From Glossina fuscipes (taxonomy: Eukaryota > Arthropoda > Insecta > Diptera > Glossinidae): a stretch of 64,000 nt of DNA. The notes under the pieces were generated by a model that was not told where the DNA came from, searched no databases, and was given only the letters and a program-made list of their open reading frames with translations. Within the stretch, counting starts at the first letter, position 1, and every line of letters starts with the position of its first letter. The translations under genes were made by a program, and so were the position numbers. The DNA is taken from positions 5,743,316 to 5,807,315 of the forward strand of contig NW_023998464.1 of assembly GCF_014805625.2 (NCBI RefSeq). Direction: 5' to 3'. Below, piece by piece: positions 35,371 to 45,904 of the stretch.

Positions 35371-36492
35371 ATGGCCCCGGGGCCGCCAGACAAAAACCCG
35401 AATAGATTTTATCTATTAAGTGATACATCTCCCCAAAGAAAAAAAAGTAAAAATTCAGATTTTCCGGTGTTGCCGATCAGCGATATAACCCCTATTGATA
35501 AAAAATATATTGTTATTTCTTCAACCGATGCTCGAATAACAATTTCCCAAATTAGCCCTTTTTCTATAAAACAAGCTCTAGATAGCATTACAACATACAT
35601 CGACTCCATCTCGATTCTACGCGATGGGAATTTACTGGTCCTCGCTGGGAACCCGCGCGCAACCGAAAAACTCATAAAGGCCAAATCTTTAGCTAATCTA
35701 TGTGCTATTTCAGCTAAACTACATGAGAAACTTAACTCGGTTCGAGGCGTAATTTATGCCCCTTGCTTAAAGCATGTGCCGGAAGATGAAATTGTTCGCG
35801 AAATGGGCATTCAAGGAGTGACTGAAGCATATAAATTAACCAAACTGAATGATGACGGAAAAACACGCTCTCCTACAGGAAGGATTATTTTAACTTTTGA
35901 TCGCTATCGATTACCGCGAACAGTTGATGTGGCGTGGTATAAATGTAAAGTAGAACTATACATCCCAAATCCTATGAGGTGTAAAAATTGCCAACGCCTG
36001 GGTCATACGGCAAAAAGATGCACTAATGCTGCATCTTGTGCTAACTGTGGTCATCCTCCACATACTGAAAGCTTTACCCGTAGTTTCTGCATAAATTGCA
36101 ATGATCAACACTCAGCGTTAGACAAACAATGCCCACGTTTTGTACAGATGCGTGAAATATTAAAAATCAAAACAGAAAATTACTGTAGCATGGGCGAAGC
36201 GCGACGCACATACCGGGAAAGAAATCCATCTGTAGCCCATGGAATTGGCAAAAGTAATACTTATACTGCTGTTGCCTCGCAAATCGAGCCTAGTAAGACT
36301 TTAACTGCAACTGCTTCCAATGAAAAACCTGTTCCACCATTAACCAAAAATTATATTGCGAAACCAGTTACATCACTTGCCAAAGATAATATTGAAAAAA
36401 CCAAAGCAACTGCAAATATTGAAAAAATCCAAACAACAACATATATGCTAAAATCTAATATACCAAATTCTCCAGAATCTCCAGCTCTCAAC
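35371..36492 (+). CDS. Non-LTR ORF1 nucleocapsid-like protein (3' end lost in gap)
   Basis: RNA-binding protein that would package the element's RNA. The frame is open from the ATG at 35371 for 374 codons up to the N run. Residues about 100-190 contain an RNA-recognition-like fold typical of this ORF1 class (G-V-I-Y-A-P, then G-V-T-E-A-Y-K-L then a G-R-I-I-L-T-F strand). Three cysteine knuckles sit at about residues 204-254: the first is C-x2-C-x4-H-x4-C (CKNCQRLGHTAKRC), the other two are variants. The region after residue 290 is Thr/Lys/Ala-rich and repetitive, with N-I-E-K and T-A-T blocks. The natural stop codon is not present; it is presumably in the gap. The downstream continuation in frame belongs to ORF2, so a fusion across the Ns should not be annotated. 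Confidence 0.82.
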
Positions 36493-36502
36493 NNNNNNNN
36501 NN
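36493..36502. other. Assembly gap (10 N)
   Basis: Ten unknown bases. The left side is ORF1 tail, the right side is already the C-terminal part of the endonuclease, so several hundred bases are missing and the gap length is a placeholder. Confidence 0.95.
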
Positions 36503-39500
36503 TGAACAACACTCGCGGTACTGTTTTAGAAAAGGCCTTTTTTCAAAGCAACCTTTGCGTTTTAAATGATGGAAAACCAACGCACTTCTCAACTCATCAT
36601 ACTTTTTCACATATTGATTTAACATGTTGCTCTCTATCACTTCTTCCTTTGGTGTCCTGGTCTATTTCTGATGATCTACATAATAGTGATCCCTTTCCAA
36701 TCATAATCGATCTTAAACTTTCAATGTCCTCTGCTACTCCAGCAAAACAGGCCAAATTCCTCCTAGATAAAGCGGATTGGATCAATTATTCCAAACAGGT
36801 GGAGTCATTTTTGAACTCAAAGCCATTTAACGGAAACTGCAACCATGATGCTGCTATTATGTCTAAGCGATTCGCACGGCTGCTCATCTTTCTATTCCTC
36901 AATCCAACACCTCTTTTAAACGAGCTAGGGTTCCATGGTGGAACAACACGCTTTCGTTTTTGAGGAAAAATAAAATGGATCTATGGCACCGCTTTAAGAG
37001 ATGTCCTGATCAGAATCACTTGTTATTATACAAAAAGGCCAATGCTCTATTCAGGAAGGAATTACGGAAATCAAAGGCACTTAGTTTCGAACTTTTCTCG
37101 AGACGAATTCACAGAAATACATCAATGAAAGTTGTCTGGAACAAAATCAACAGACTTAATGGGACTTCAAACCTGAACCAAATTTCTGCCATCTGCACTC
37201 CCAATGGAACTTTAACTGACGCAGATAAGATTTCTAATTACTTTGGAAATGTGTGGTGCGAATACTCCTCTGACAGCAACTTCTCCAGTGCTTTCATTGA
37301 AAATAAAAGGACTCCAATATCTCCTTCAAATAATATCGATAGATGTGCCATGTTCCTGGAAAATTGCGTATCTACTTCAGAACTTGGAAGTTGTCTCTCC
37401 AATTTGAAGGGGAAGACACCTGGTCTAGACCGCATCTCATACCAAATGATCAGTGCTATGTCTAACTCTAGTAAAAAGAAATTACTGGACCTATATAATA
37501 CGGTATTTATGACTGGCCATATACCCTACATGTGGAAAATGGCAACAGTTGTTCCAATTCCAAAGTCAAAAAATGTCTCCATCGCATCTGATTATCGCCC
37601 AATTTCTCTTTTATCTTGCCTCTCTAAGGTTTTAGAGAAGATTATGGCATCTAGATTATCTTGGTTTCTTGAATCCAAGAACCTGATAATAAAGCAACAA
37701 GTTGGTTTCAAGCGGGGTAGAGGATGCATCGACGCTCTGTTACATATTGATTATTTCACAAGCAAAGCAATTTCCGAACGAAATCACGTAACAATTCTCT
37801 CAATTGATTTCAAAAAAGCATTTGACAGAGTTGGTCTTCATGTTATTTTAAGACTCTTGAAATCATGGAATGTTAGACCCAAATTCTTCAACTACATCAA
37901 ATCATTCATGTCGCATCGGCGGTTCAAAGTTAGAATCAACAATCATCTTTCTGATTCCTTTCCGCTAAAGAATGGCATTCCGTAAGGATCTCCTCTCTCT
38001 GTCACGCTTTTCCAGATCGCTTTCAACGAAATTAGCGAAATTCTTTGCCGTGTACCAAGAGTGGAACATTGTCTCTACGCGGACGATGTATACATTTTTA
38101 CAAAAGAAAAAGACAACACGAAAGCAATCAACATCCTCGAATCTATTGCATGTGAGATCTCCGCATGGGCAAACTCGTCAGCAGCTATAATCTCTATACA
38201 AAAATCAAAAAAAATGCACATTTGTCGAAAACAAATGTGCGATGCAGGAAACCTACTGATGCATATTAACGGCTTACCCGTACTAAATGTGCAGACGCTC
38301 CATGTTCTTGGGCTCACGTTTTCAAACAATTATCGTTGGAAAGCACACTGCCTTCGTTTAAAAAACTCCCTTTTAACAAGGGTAAATTTCATACAGTACG
38401 TTGCTTGGAGAAGCCATGCGCATATTAACACTATCGCTTATCTTACCAAAATGCTTGTGTTAAGCAAGATTGACTATGCTTTGATAATTTATGGCAATAG
38501 CTGCAAATCTAATATCAACATTCTTAAACCGGTCTATCATCAAGCCGTTAGAGCAAGTTGTTATGCTTTTCGGACTACGCCCATAAATAATATTATAATT
38601 GAAACTGGTCTCCCAACCTTAGAAAATAGACTGTATGAGTTAAAAGCTAAAATAGTCCCTAAGCTTCTTAATTCAAACAAATCCATTCTCGGTGATGACG
38701 TAAGAAAGAATATTATTGCGAAGAAAATTCCAAAGTCACCATCTGCAATTGACCATTGTTTGTGCATCGCAAAGGAATTGAACATTCCCTTAAAAATTCC
38801 CGCTCTTTTGGTGTTAAACCTCCCTGGATTTTGAAAGACTGCTCTTTTAACATCTCACTGTCTATGCACAAGAAAGAAGATACTCCAAATTACGTCTTCA
38901 GGAATCTAATAGCTGAGAAAACCCAAGTATTGGACAATACTGGTTGGAATCTTTTGTACACAGACGGCTCTGCCTCCTGCTTGTGCGGTGGTAGATGCTA
39001 CAGGACGGGTTCTTCTCAACCACATATTTCACGAAAGCACTTCAACTTTCATAACCGAAGCCAGAGCTATCCTTTACGCTGCCAACCTTGCCCATAAAAA
39101 CAAACTCAAAACCGTCATTGTTACTGACAGTTTGTCTGTATTACAAGCTACCCGGAACCCTTCGACTTCGAGATGGAGCACCATCAACAAATTAAGGAAT
39201 ATAATTACTACACCCGACGGAAAAATTAAAATGTTATGGGTACCAAGTCACATCGGTTTACTGGGAAATGAGCAGGCTGATCGAGCGGCAAAGTATGCTG
39301 CTTCTGCTCCTCTAATTATGGATGATTTCATGGAAAAGTTGGATCTTCAAAGATACATTGGAAGAAAAGTTAAAGAGAAAATTGCAGAAGGAAATTTACA
39401 ATACCATCATCAACACTACTCTTGCATTAACCCTCAATTAACTCCACCTCTATATCCAACAAATGTTGAGAAAACCAAGATCCAAACATTTTCGAGAATT

Positions 39501-39785
39501 CGCCTTGGTCATACAATTGCAACTCACCAATGGATCCTGAAGAAGTCTTCTCCCCCAATCTGCTGTTGTGGACAAACTCTTACTATAAAGCACATTCTCT
39601 GCGACTGCCTCAACTTTTCCTTGGCTAGAAGTATTGCATTTGGAACATTCTACAATCAGCTTCAGAACAGAATATCAATTCAATATTTTACTTTATTAAT
39701 ACTACTAAGCTTATTATCTAATATCCACTTATTTAAATTAGAGCCGATAGCCTGTGTTGCTAGTGCTCAATGTCTCTTTTTTTAG
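36503..39785 (+). pseudogene. Non-LTR ORF2: endonuclease (partial), reverse transcriptase, RNase H; several breaks
   Basis: The start is the end of the apurinic-type endonuclease (a THFSTHHTFSHIDLT stretch near 36580-36625). The frame shifts near 36880 into the one that carries W-W-N-N and the long reverse transcriptase (P-G-L-D, Y-R-P-I-S-L-L, I-D-F-K-K-A-F-D, G-I-P, and Y-A-D-D at 38076-38087). A TAA at 37983-37985 replaces the Gln in the G-I-P-Q-G block. The frame breaks again near 38790, and RNase H starts (Y-T-D-G-S-A-S near 38955) before another shift near 38975; the rest of RNase H (I-T-E-A-R-A, V-T-D-S-L, V-P-S-H...N-E-Q-A-D) and a C-terminal cysteine/histidine cluster (C-C-C-G-Q...H-I-L-C-D-C) end at 39785. 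With at least four lesions it is dead. Confidence 0.85.
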
Positions 39786-39817
39786 TCTAAGAATTCAATT
39801 CATTAGTCTAAAATTAA

Positions 39818-39839
39818 AATAATAATAATAATAATAATT
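39818..39839 (+). repeat. (TAA)n tail of the I-like element
   Basis: Seven or so TAA units directly after the ORF2 3' UTR of about 35 bases. TAA tails instead of poly(A) are a trademark of I-type elements. Confidence 0.75.
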
Positions 39840-39851
39840 ACAAGAATTACA

Positions 39852-42800
39852 AGACAAGGAAGCTTTTTGCCAAAATATAAACCTTAGAAGCCTTGCATCA
39901 GTATAAACACCGTAATCAGTTTGGCTACGTTTTTCCGTCTAAGTTGTACTCATTTTCGCCGTTCCTCATCTAAAAAAAACAATTTTTTAAAAATATTTTA
40001 AAAAAAATTCTCTAGCATCAAGTAGATAACATCCCTATAACTTCCCTAAAACTTGCCTTTTCTTAACAGTACAGTAAATAAAGGGCAAATGATCCAAATA
40101 AATGAAGGGAAAAATTGTTTATCAAAATTCATTTTTTGTCATGGGCTGAAAATTCTTCAATATACCAAAAATATTAACAGGATTTCAATACAGTTTAAAA
40201 TAATAGCTTAATAAAGCTTTGAGTGAAATTACAAACGCAGCGAAATCGTTTTTCTCATTCAATATTCAACGTTAGTAAGAGGAAACGAATCTCATAAGAA
40301 ATTCCATAAGAAAGGGAAAACAAACTTTACATACTGCACAAAACACATAAACGTCAAAAACCCAGAAACAATTTTCGCAAAATTATGAGCCTAAGGATAC
40401 TTACTATTGAAACTTTTTCCTTTCTAAACGTGAAAGCATGCACAAGCTGGAAAGGAAAACTAATTTCCCAGTTGGGAAGTAACGTACATATGAACGCATA
40501 TAAATAGATGTATACATATATATATCACAATATCCCAATAAATCATGAACATATGTTCGTGTACAATAAACCCTAAAACACACGCACAGATGATGTTGAA
40601 AAACTTTAAACCGTAGTACAGTTTTTTGCTAAATCGACCTTACCTCATTTTATCTGGTGAGTGTAGATGAAAAAACTGTTTGTTCATGTTGATATGAAAA
40701 CGTTGTTGATTTAAACGTTTCGCTAAAAATTTGTTTTTGCCCTATTTACGAAATTTTCTTAATTTATCAATTTCCAGCCGCACACTAAATTTAAGCTCTT
40801 TAATTTATCCCTGGGTTATTTTGATGTTCATTACCGCAAAAAAAAAGGCATATTAGATTAATGTCTCTATAGGTAACACACAGAAGTCGTCTTCGCAAGG
40901 CCCATAGCATAGACGATGACAATATTTCTAACCAGCAGACGACTCACTGTAGATTCACGCACTTCTTGTCAGGGATCTTCTTCGCCTAACCATCACAAAG
41001 AAATTAAGGAAAACTTTAAGAAGAAAATTACACGAGCTTGTACATGTTTGGATTAAAAAATCATCGAAAGTTTCCTTTAACAGTAACGGTTTTGTTCAAA
41101 TTCTAAGTAATGCATGGGAACAAGTTTCTTCCATGTTTTTATTAAAGCATTCAAAAACATTTTTTATAATTTCGCAATAAAATCGTTCTTTTTCCAAAGC
41201 ATACGCTTAATAGCCTTTCTCGTTGTTTAAATAAGAGATGTTTTAATTAAATTTATGATATATGCAAAAAAAAAAAAAAAAAAAATGGGTTAAACACTGA
41301 CCACATAGTCGGGGACAAATTCTAATTTAACTAGAGGACGTTCTTATGAAGCTACGTCAGAGCTTTTAAAATAATCGCCTAAAGATTTAAGACGACAAAG
41401 GCGCGGGGGACACATAAAGGAACTTGAGATTTTGAACATATGATCGCAATTACATCGTTAAGCTTTTAAAGGTTAAATAGTGTTACCGGTATTTAGAAAG
41501 TCACTTCACCAGACAAAAGCAGCTTCCAAGAAAAGCTTTTGTATGCGGTTTTTGAAAGTTTAATACAAAAAAAAAAGCACAAAAAGCCACTCCCAACCTA
41601 TAAAAGATCTAAAGTTTTGAATAAATACATCTCAAGGTTACCTTCAAGCTCTTTGTGGAGGTGTTTCTGGGTGGTAAACTCACATTCCCCCAATTAGAAA
41701 TATATTGCACTGCGTTGCGGTTGACGACTACGATCGAAGCGATCGCAAATTCATTACTTTTTTCTTTATTCGCCATTTCTTTTACATATCGATTCTTGCA
41801 AAGCAGTACAGTTTCAACTCAAACACGTTATATTAAACCTATATTGCGAACCTTTCATTTCCATGATATTACTTAGCTGAGGTGGTATAAAGGGACGTCA
41901 CGACATAATTTAAATAAATTTAATCGCTACTATCCGTTCGCTTGGCACAATCCATCCAAGCTTTGCGTAGAAAGTTAAAACTCTTCGCCTATGATCTTGG
42001 CTTCTTGATTCCGCAGATTTTATTTCGAGATGGCAACGTGCATATATAATCACAAAATTCCATAATACAATTTATAACCGAAGATGACCACGCCACAAAG
42101 TGTGATGGATATGCCAACGGCTTTTGAAAGTGGGATGCATTTAGCAATTTCTTTTGCGATAAGAGACCCAATCAATCTGTTTTAATAAACATTTCGTTCT
42201 CCTTACATAACATTAGGGGAATAAAAAATGTCTTCGCTGTCATCGAGCAACAAGTTTCAGAAAGTTTGCGAGAAATCTAGTTAAACATACTTGGCCACTT
42301 TTGCAGCGCCATTAAGGTGGCTAACTGCCCGGATATTTGTTTACTAAGTTTTCGAAAGTTGCGGTTGGCATCTGTTCCGTTCAGATTGTGAAGATAGTAT
42401 TGTCAAAGTACAGAGATTCAGACCGTTTTTCTGTTGTCCTTTTAAGATAAAGTAAATTATGCATTTATTTAGGATGGTGTGCATCCAAAGTTCGTATAAA
42501 ACCACACTATTTTTATGTCACGTTCACTCGCTGTACGGAATGGCTGACTTATGATGTGTTTAAGCATTACCTTGAATGTTGTAATAAACAATAACGTCCA
42601 CGCACAGTGTCAAGTGAGAAACTGGAAATGTTCTCTGTTTTTGTATATTCTTGTAACCACGTCGTCCGTTATAGGACTTAGTTCGACATTTTATATGGTA
42701 ATTACAGGTCTCGTTCCTTTACGGTACATTAGCTTTTGTCTTTATACGTTGTTTCCATGATGTTGATGGATTTCCGTATTTTTGTGCATTAATGCTTGTG

Positions 42801-44031
42801 GCCTTTTCATTTCTCTAGGGATATATGCTTTTAATCTTATTATTTGTGTACACACTGAGCGTTTGCTTTTTTTATTGCATATCAAATTACTCAGCCTTTC
42901 CATACATATTCATCTTGTTTTTGAGGCTTTCATTGCTATCGCTCTGGCTTGCGGTAATCTTTTATACTTTCATTTTTCTTGCTTTCTTTCTCTTACTAAA
43001 GTTCTTTCAATGAATTCCTTTACTTTTGTTCCTTTCCTTTAACTTGTAGTCTATTTTTACTTATAAGTGCAGTAGATTAATATATTTTAACGTAATAGTT
43101 GTTTTCATTGTCACTGACATCTTAGGGACGAACAATTGAAAACGAAAGTGGCCAATCAATTATCGCGTTAAAGTCATTGTATTTAGAGAATGTACTACAC
43201 ATCAGCGAAATTCAGTGAAGCACTTACATGTTTGTTTATTTGCCGTGACATTTGATATCGATTTGTTCTGTCTATAGTCAGAATTTTTAAAGTAGCAAAA
43301 GTTATAATTGACAGGGAAGAAATTTTAGGAAACTTCAATGCGCCTCCTTTACTCTTTCTCCATATTGCACAGATGTTGAGAACTGTTTATCAACGATCTT
43401 CAAGTAACTCTTTACTAAACAGATGAGAGAGACGCTCTTATTAGTTGTTGCTTGGCATGCTTTGCAACTTTGTTCAAATCATTTGATCAGCAAAAACAAA
43501 GCTTCCAATTTGTGCCACCAATACGGCACAAGCTAAGCGAAGAAATGAAAGTAGAGTGTTACAGATAAATTCGTGTCGTCATCAAGACTTACAGATGTAG
43601 CTGCATTGTTCCCTCACCTATATCCTTTACTGCTTCAACTTTTGAGCCTTGCGATTAAAATAATTGCAAAGTTCATTTATAATCTCATTATCGGACTGAT
43701 TAACACGTCTAAAAAGTGCACTAATATTGCATCACAAAATTCTAAAGTACGAGACACTATTTCTTTCCTTTGTTTTTTTCTAATACTATTTATATAACTT
43801 GAGAATCTTAATACCCATTTGAAATATCCATCAAGCAGTTATGTGTAACAACGTAGTCTCTTAGTGCTTTGTGATTTCTGTAACGTATAGTACTTTAAGC
43901 TTGTGAGGTTCAAATATAAAAAAATTGAAAGCGTGGAAAAAAGCGGGCAAAGAAAGACAAATTATATTCTTACGACATATGTGCTTTTCACATATTTTCG
44001 AACTCGACAAAGAAATTTTGCTATGAGGAAA
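39852..44031. other. Non-coding AT-rich DNA
   Basis: No supported gene. A 20-base A run lies at 41266-41285. Hydrophobic small ORFs near 42.6-43.0 kb reflect T-rich sequence and overlap each other in two frames. Nothing else recognisable. Confidence 0.6.
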
Positions 44032-44033
44032 TA

Positions 44034-44065
44034 TTAGTTTGGGGAAAAAGAAATCCATTATTTTT
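44034..44065. repeat. Mariner terminal inverted repeat, left
   Basis: Starts TTAGTTTGGGGAAAAAGAAA and matches the reverse complement of 45233-45264 with about two differences; preceded by the TA target duplication. Confidence 0.9.
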
Positions 44066-44086
44066 ATATGAACTTCAGGACTTTAT

Positions 44087-45079
44087 TTAAAATGCTTCGG
44101 ATTGTCCGGTTTGGGTCAAATATGCACCGTTTTGTTGTATGATTTGTTGCCATTTTAAAGGTAACTTCAAAATGCCTCTCTCATAGAAGTCCTGGTCTCT
44201 ATTTGCAAAAAACTCTAGTAGTCGATTTTCACAATCCTCCCTAGATTCCAATTTTTTATCATTAAAGAAATTTTGCAATGCAAGAAAAAGATGATAATCG
44301 CTTGGTGCCAAGTCCGGACTGTATGGCGGATGCATTAAAACTTCTCAACCAAGCTCCCGAAGTTTCTGGCGAGTCACTGTAGATGTGTGTGGCCTAGCGT
44401 TGTCCTGGTGGAACACGACACCTCTCCTGTTGGCCAATTCTGGCCGTTTCTGGTCAATCGCTATCTTCAAACGGTCCAGTTGTTGACAGTAGAGATCAGA
44501 ATTTAGCGTTTGGCCATATGGAAGCAACTCATAATAAATAATCCCCTTCCAGTCCCACCAAATGCATAGCAAAACCTTCCTGGCCGTTAGTCCTGGTTTG
44601 ACCACAGTTTGAGGTGCTTCACCGCTCTTTGACCACGATCGTTTTCGCACAGGGTTATCGTATGTGATCCATTTCTCATCTCCAGTCACCATCCGTTTAA
44701 GAAATGGGTCTATCTCATTCCGTTTGGCCAAGGCTTCGCAGATGGAAATTCGATCCATCATGTTTTTTTCTGTTAATTGGTGTGGCACCCAAACATCGAG
44801 CTTCTTTTTGAATCCAGCTTTGTGTAAATGGTTTAAAGCTGTTTTATGGTCGATTTTTAGCTCCTGGGCGATATTACGACTGCTAACATGCCGGTCAAGT
44901 GCATCTTTAACATCAAAAATTCCTGAACGGAATCTACGAAACCAAAATTGCACATAATTGGCTGTTACAGTCTCGGAACCATAAACACCATTCACAATTT
45001 TAGCCGCCTGGCTTGCATTTTCGCCTTTGTCAAAGAAAAACTGTAAAATGTACCGAATTTTCTCTTTGTTCACTTCCAT
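44087..45079 (-). pseudogene. Mariner transposase, one stop and an internal deletion
   Basis: A cut-and-paste DDD transposase. From the ATG at 45079 it has the helix-turn-helix N-terminus (a K-G-E-N-A-S-Q-A-A-K helix and a W-F-R-R-F-R-S-G recognition region), the linker W-V-P-H-Q-L, the first catalytic Asp in TGDEKW, the second in HQDNARPH, and the third 34 residues later in SPDLAPSD, so DD34D is kept. The tryptophan codon after R-E-L-G is a TGA at 44347-44345. About 20 residues of the linker between the two N-terminal helix-turn-helix motifs (between V-K-D-A and D-R-H-V-S-S) are missing in frame. Both lesions make it non-functional. An ORF start upstream of 45079 lies in the terminal repeat and is not used. 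Confidence 0.92.
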
Positions 45080-45232
45080 TTTTAACACGCTGTTACTTAC
45101 AACTGAATGCACCAAACAAAAAACAGCAAAAGAATTTTTTTTACTGCGAAATGTCACCTTTCCAACGAGCATAAATCTGAAATTGTTTGATCGATACTTT
45201 ACGAGAAATCTATCAGTGCAGCCATCTACCGA

Positions 45233-45264
45233 AAAAACAATGGATTTCTTTTTCCCCAACCTAA
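45233..45264. repeat. Mariner terminal inverted repeat, right
   Basis: Inverted partner of 44034-44065; followed by the TA target duplication at 45265-45266. Confidence 0.9.
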
Positions 45265-45266
45265 TA

Positions 45267-45703
45267 TTAACAGGAAGCTCTAAAATTTAAGAATAAAGTG
45301 ATCTGGTTTTTGTTAATGGCAGCTGAACATTAGTCTGCGCTTTGAACAAAACCCGATAAGAGTAACTTGATAAAAATCATAACGTTGCTCTGAGCCACAG
45401 GAAATCTAATGAAAGATTTAGCTCAATTCACTCAAGTATTTACCTTATTATACTTGTTATATTTTTCTTCCATTATCTCTATAAATTTCAGCGCTACAAA
45501 TTCGCGGTAAGTTATCCACACTCTTCTAAGGATTAGAAATATAAATCGTAAGCAAACCAGAAACCCGTGTTTTACTTCAAGGTCAGCATTGAATGCCATT
45601 CTCCTTAACCAGACTTTTGTTAAAGATTGAAAAACTTTCAACTTTACTCCAGTACGTTTTCATTTTGGTAGGCGCGAACGTCATCCGGCAAACCGCCGTT
45701 CGT
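45267..45703. other. Non-coding DNA right of the mariner
   Basis: No gene supported. The one 69-codon ORF has no features. Confidence 0.55.
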
Positions 45704-45793
45704 ATATATAATACTGGATATTAGTAAACCCAAGTTTGTTGTCAATTTAGTTCTAACTAATTCACTTTAGTGTATTTTACTAACTGCACACAT

Positions 45794-45904
45794 ATGGCGA
45801 ACAAAAGGGCGCTTATACCTCTACTTGTTGTGCTCTTTTTTTTTGAGTTTACTAAGCACAACCTTAACTACCTCTTTGCTGCGGATGAGTTTTTATATTT
45901 ATAG
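45794..45904 (+). CDS. Possible short secreted peptide, 36 residues (candidate only)
   Basis: The ORF MANKRALIPLLVVLFFFEFT... has a basic start and a hydrophobic core of 11 residues, the shape of a signal peptide, and then a short polar tail. A TATATATAA box lies at about 45704-45712, so a start site near 45735-45745 would give a leader of about 50 bases. No polyadenylation signal was checked beyond AT-rich sequence, and the peptide would have only about 15 residues after the hydrophobic core. It could also be the first exon of something larger or chance. I recognise no homologue. Confidence 0.2.
   Translation: MANKRALIPLLVVLFFFEFTKHNLNYLFAADEFLYL

Larger units (their letters stand above)
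35036..39851 (+). mobile_element. I-clade-like non-LTR retrotransposon with TAA-repeat tail
   Basis: A two-ORF element: ORF1 with zinc knuckles, ORF2 with endonuclease, reverse transcriptase and RNase H, followed by a (TAA)n tail at about 39818-39839. RNase H in ORF2 together with a TAA tail is characteristic of the I group. The ten-base string AAGAATTACA occurs at 35036-35045 and again at 39842-39851, so it may be the target-site duplication, which would set the body to 35046-39841. An assembly gap lies inside. The copy is defective. Confidence 0.8.
44034..45264 (-). mobile_element. Mariner element (Tc1/mariner, DD34D), complete ends, dead transposase
   Basis: 1231 bases bounded by ~32-base inverted repeats, 44034-44065 and 45233-45264, that differ at about two positions (TTAG(T/G)TTGGGGAAAAAG...). 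A TA duplication flanks both: 44032-44033 and 45265-45266. The enclosed ORF is a mariner transposase on the minus strand. Length fits mariners (about 1.3 kb) minus a small deletion. Confidence 0.93.

Noticed and set aside
35371..36963. 530-codon ORF1 read as one protein
   Set aside because: It crosses ten Ns and joins an ORF1 tail to an ORF2 endonuclease end; an artefact of the gap.
42551..43042. Hydrophobic ORFs that look like membrane proteins
   Set aside because: T-rich DNA gives Phe/Leu/Ile-rich frames; two frames overlap and neither has a recognisable pattern.
44664..45290. Plus-strand ORFs within the mariner
   Set aside because: Antisense shadows of the transposase and its terminal repeat.
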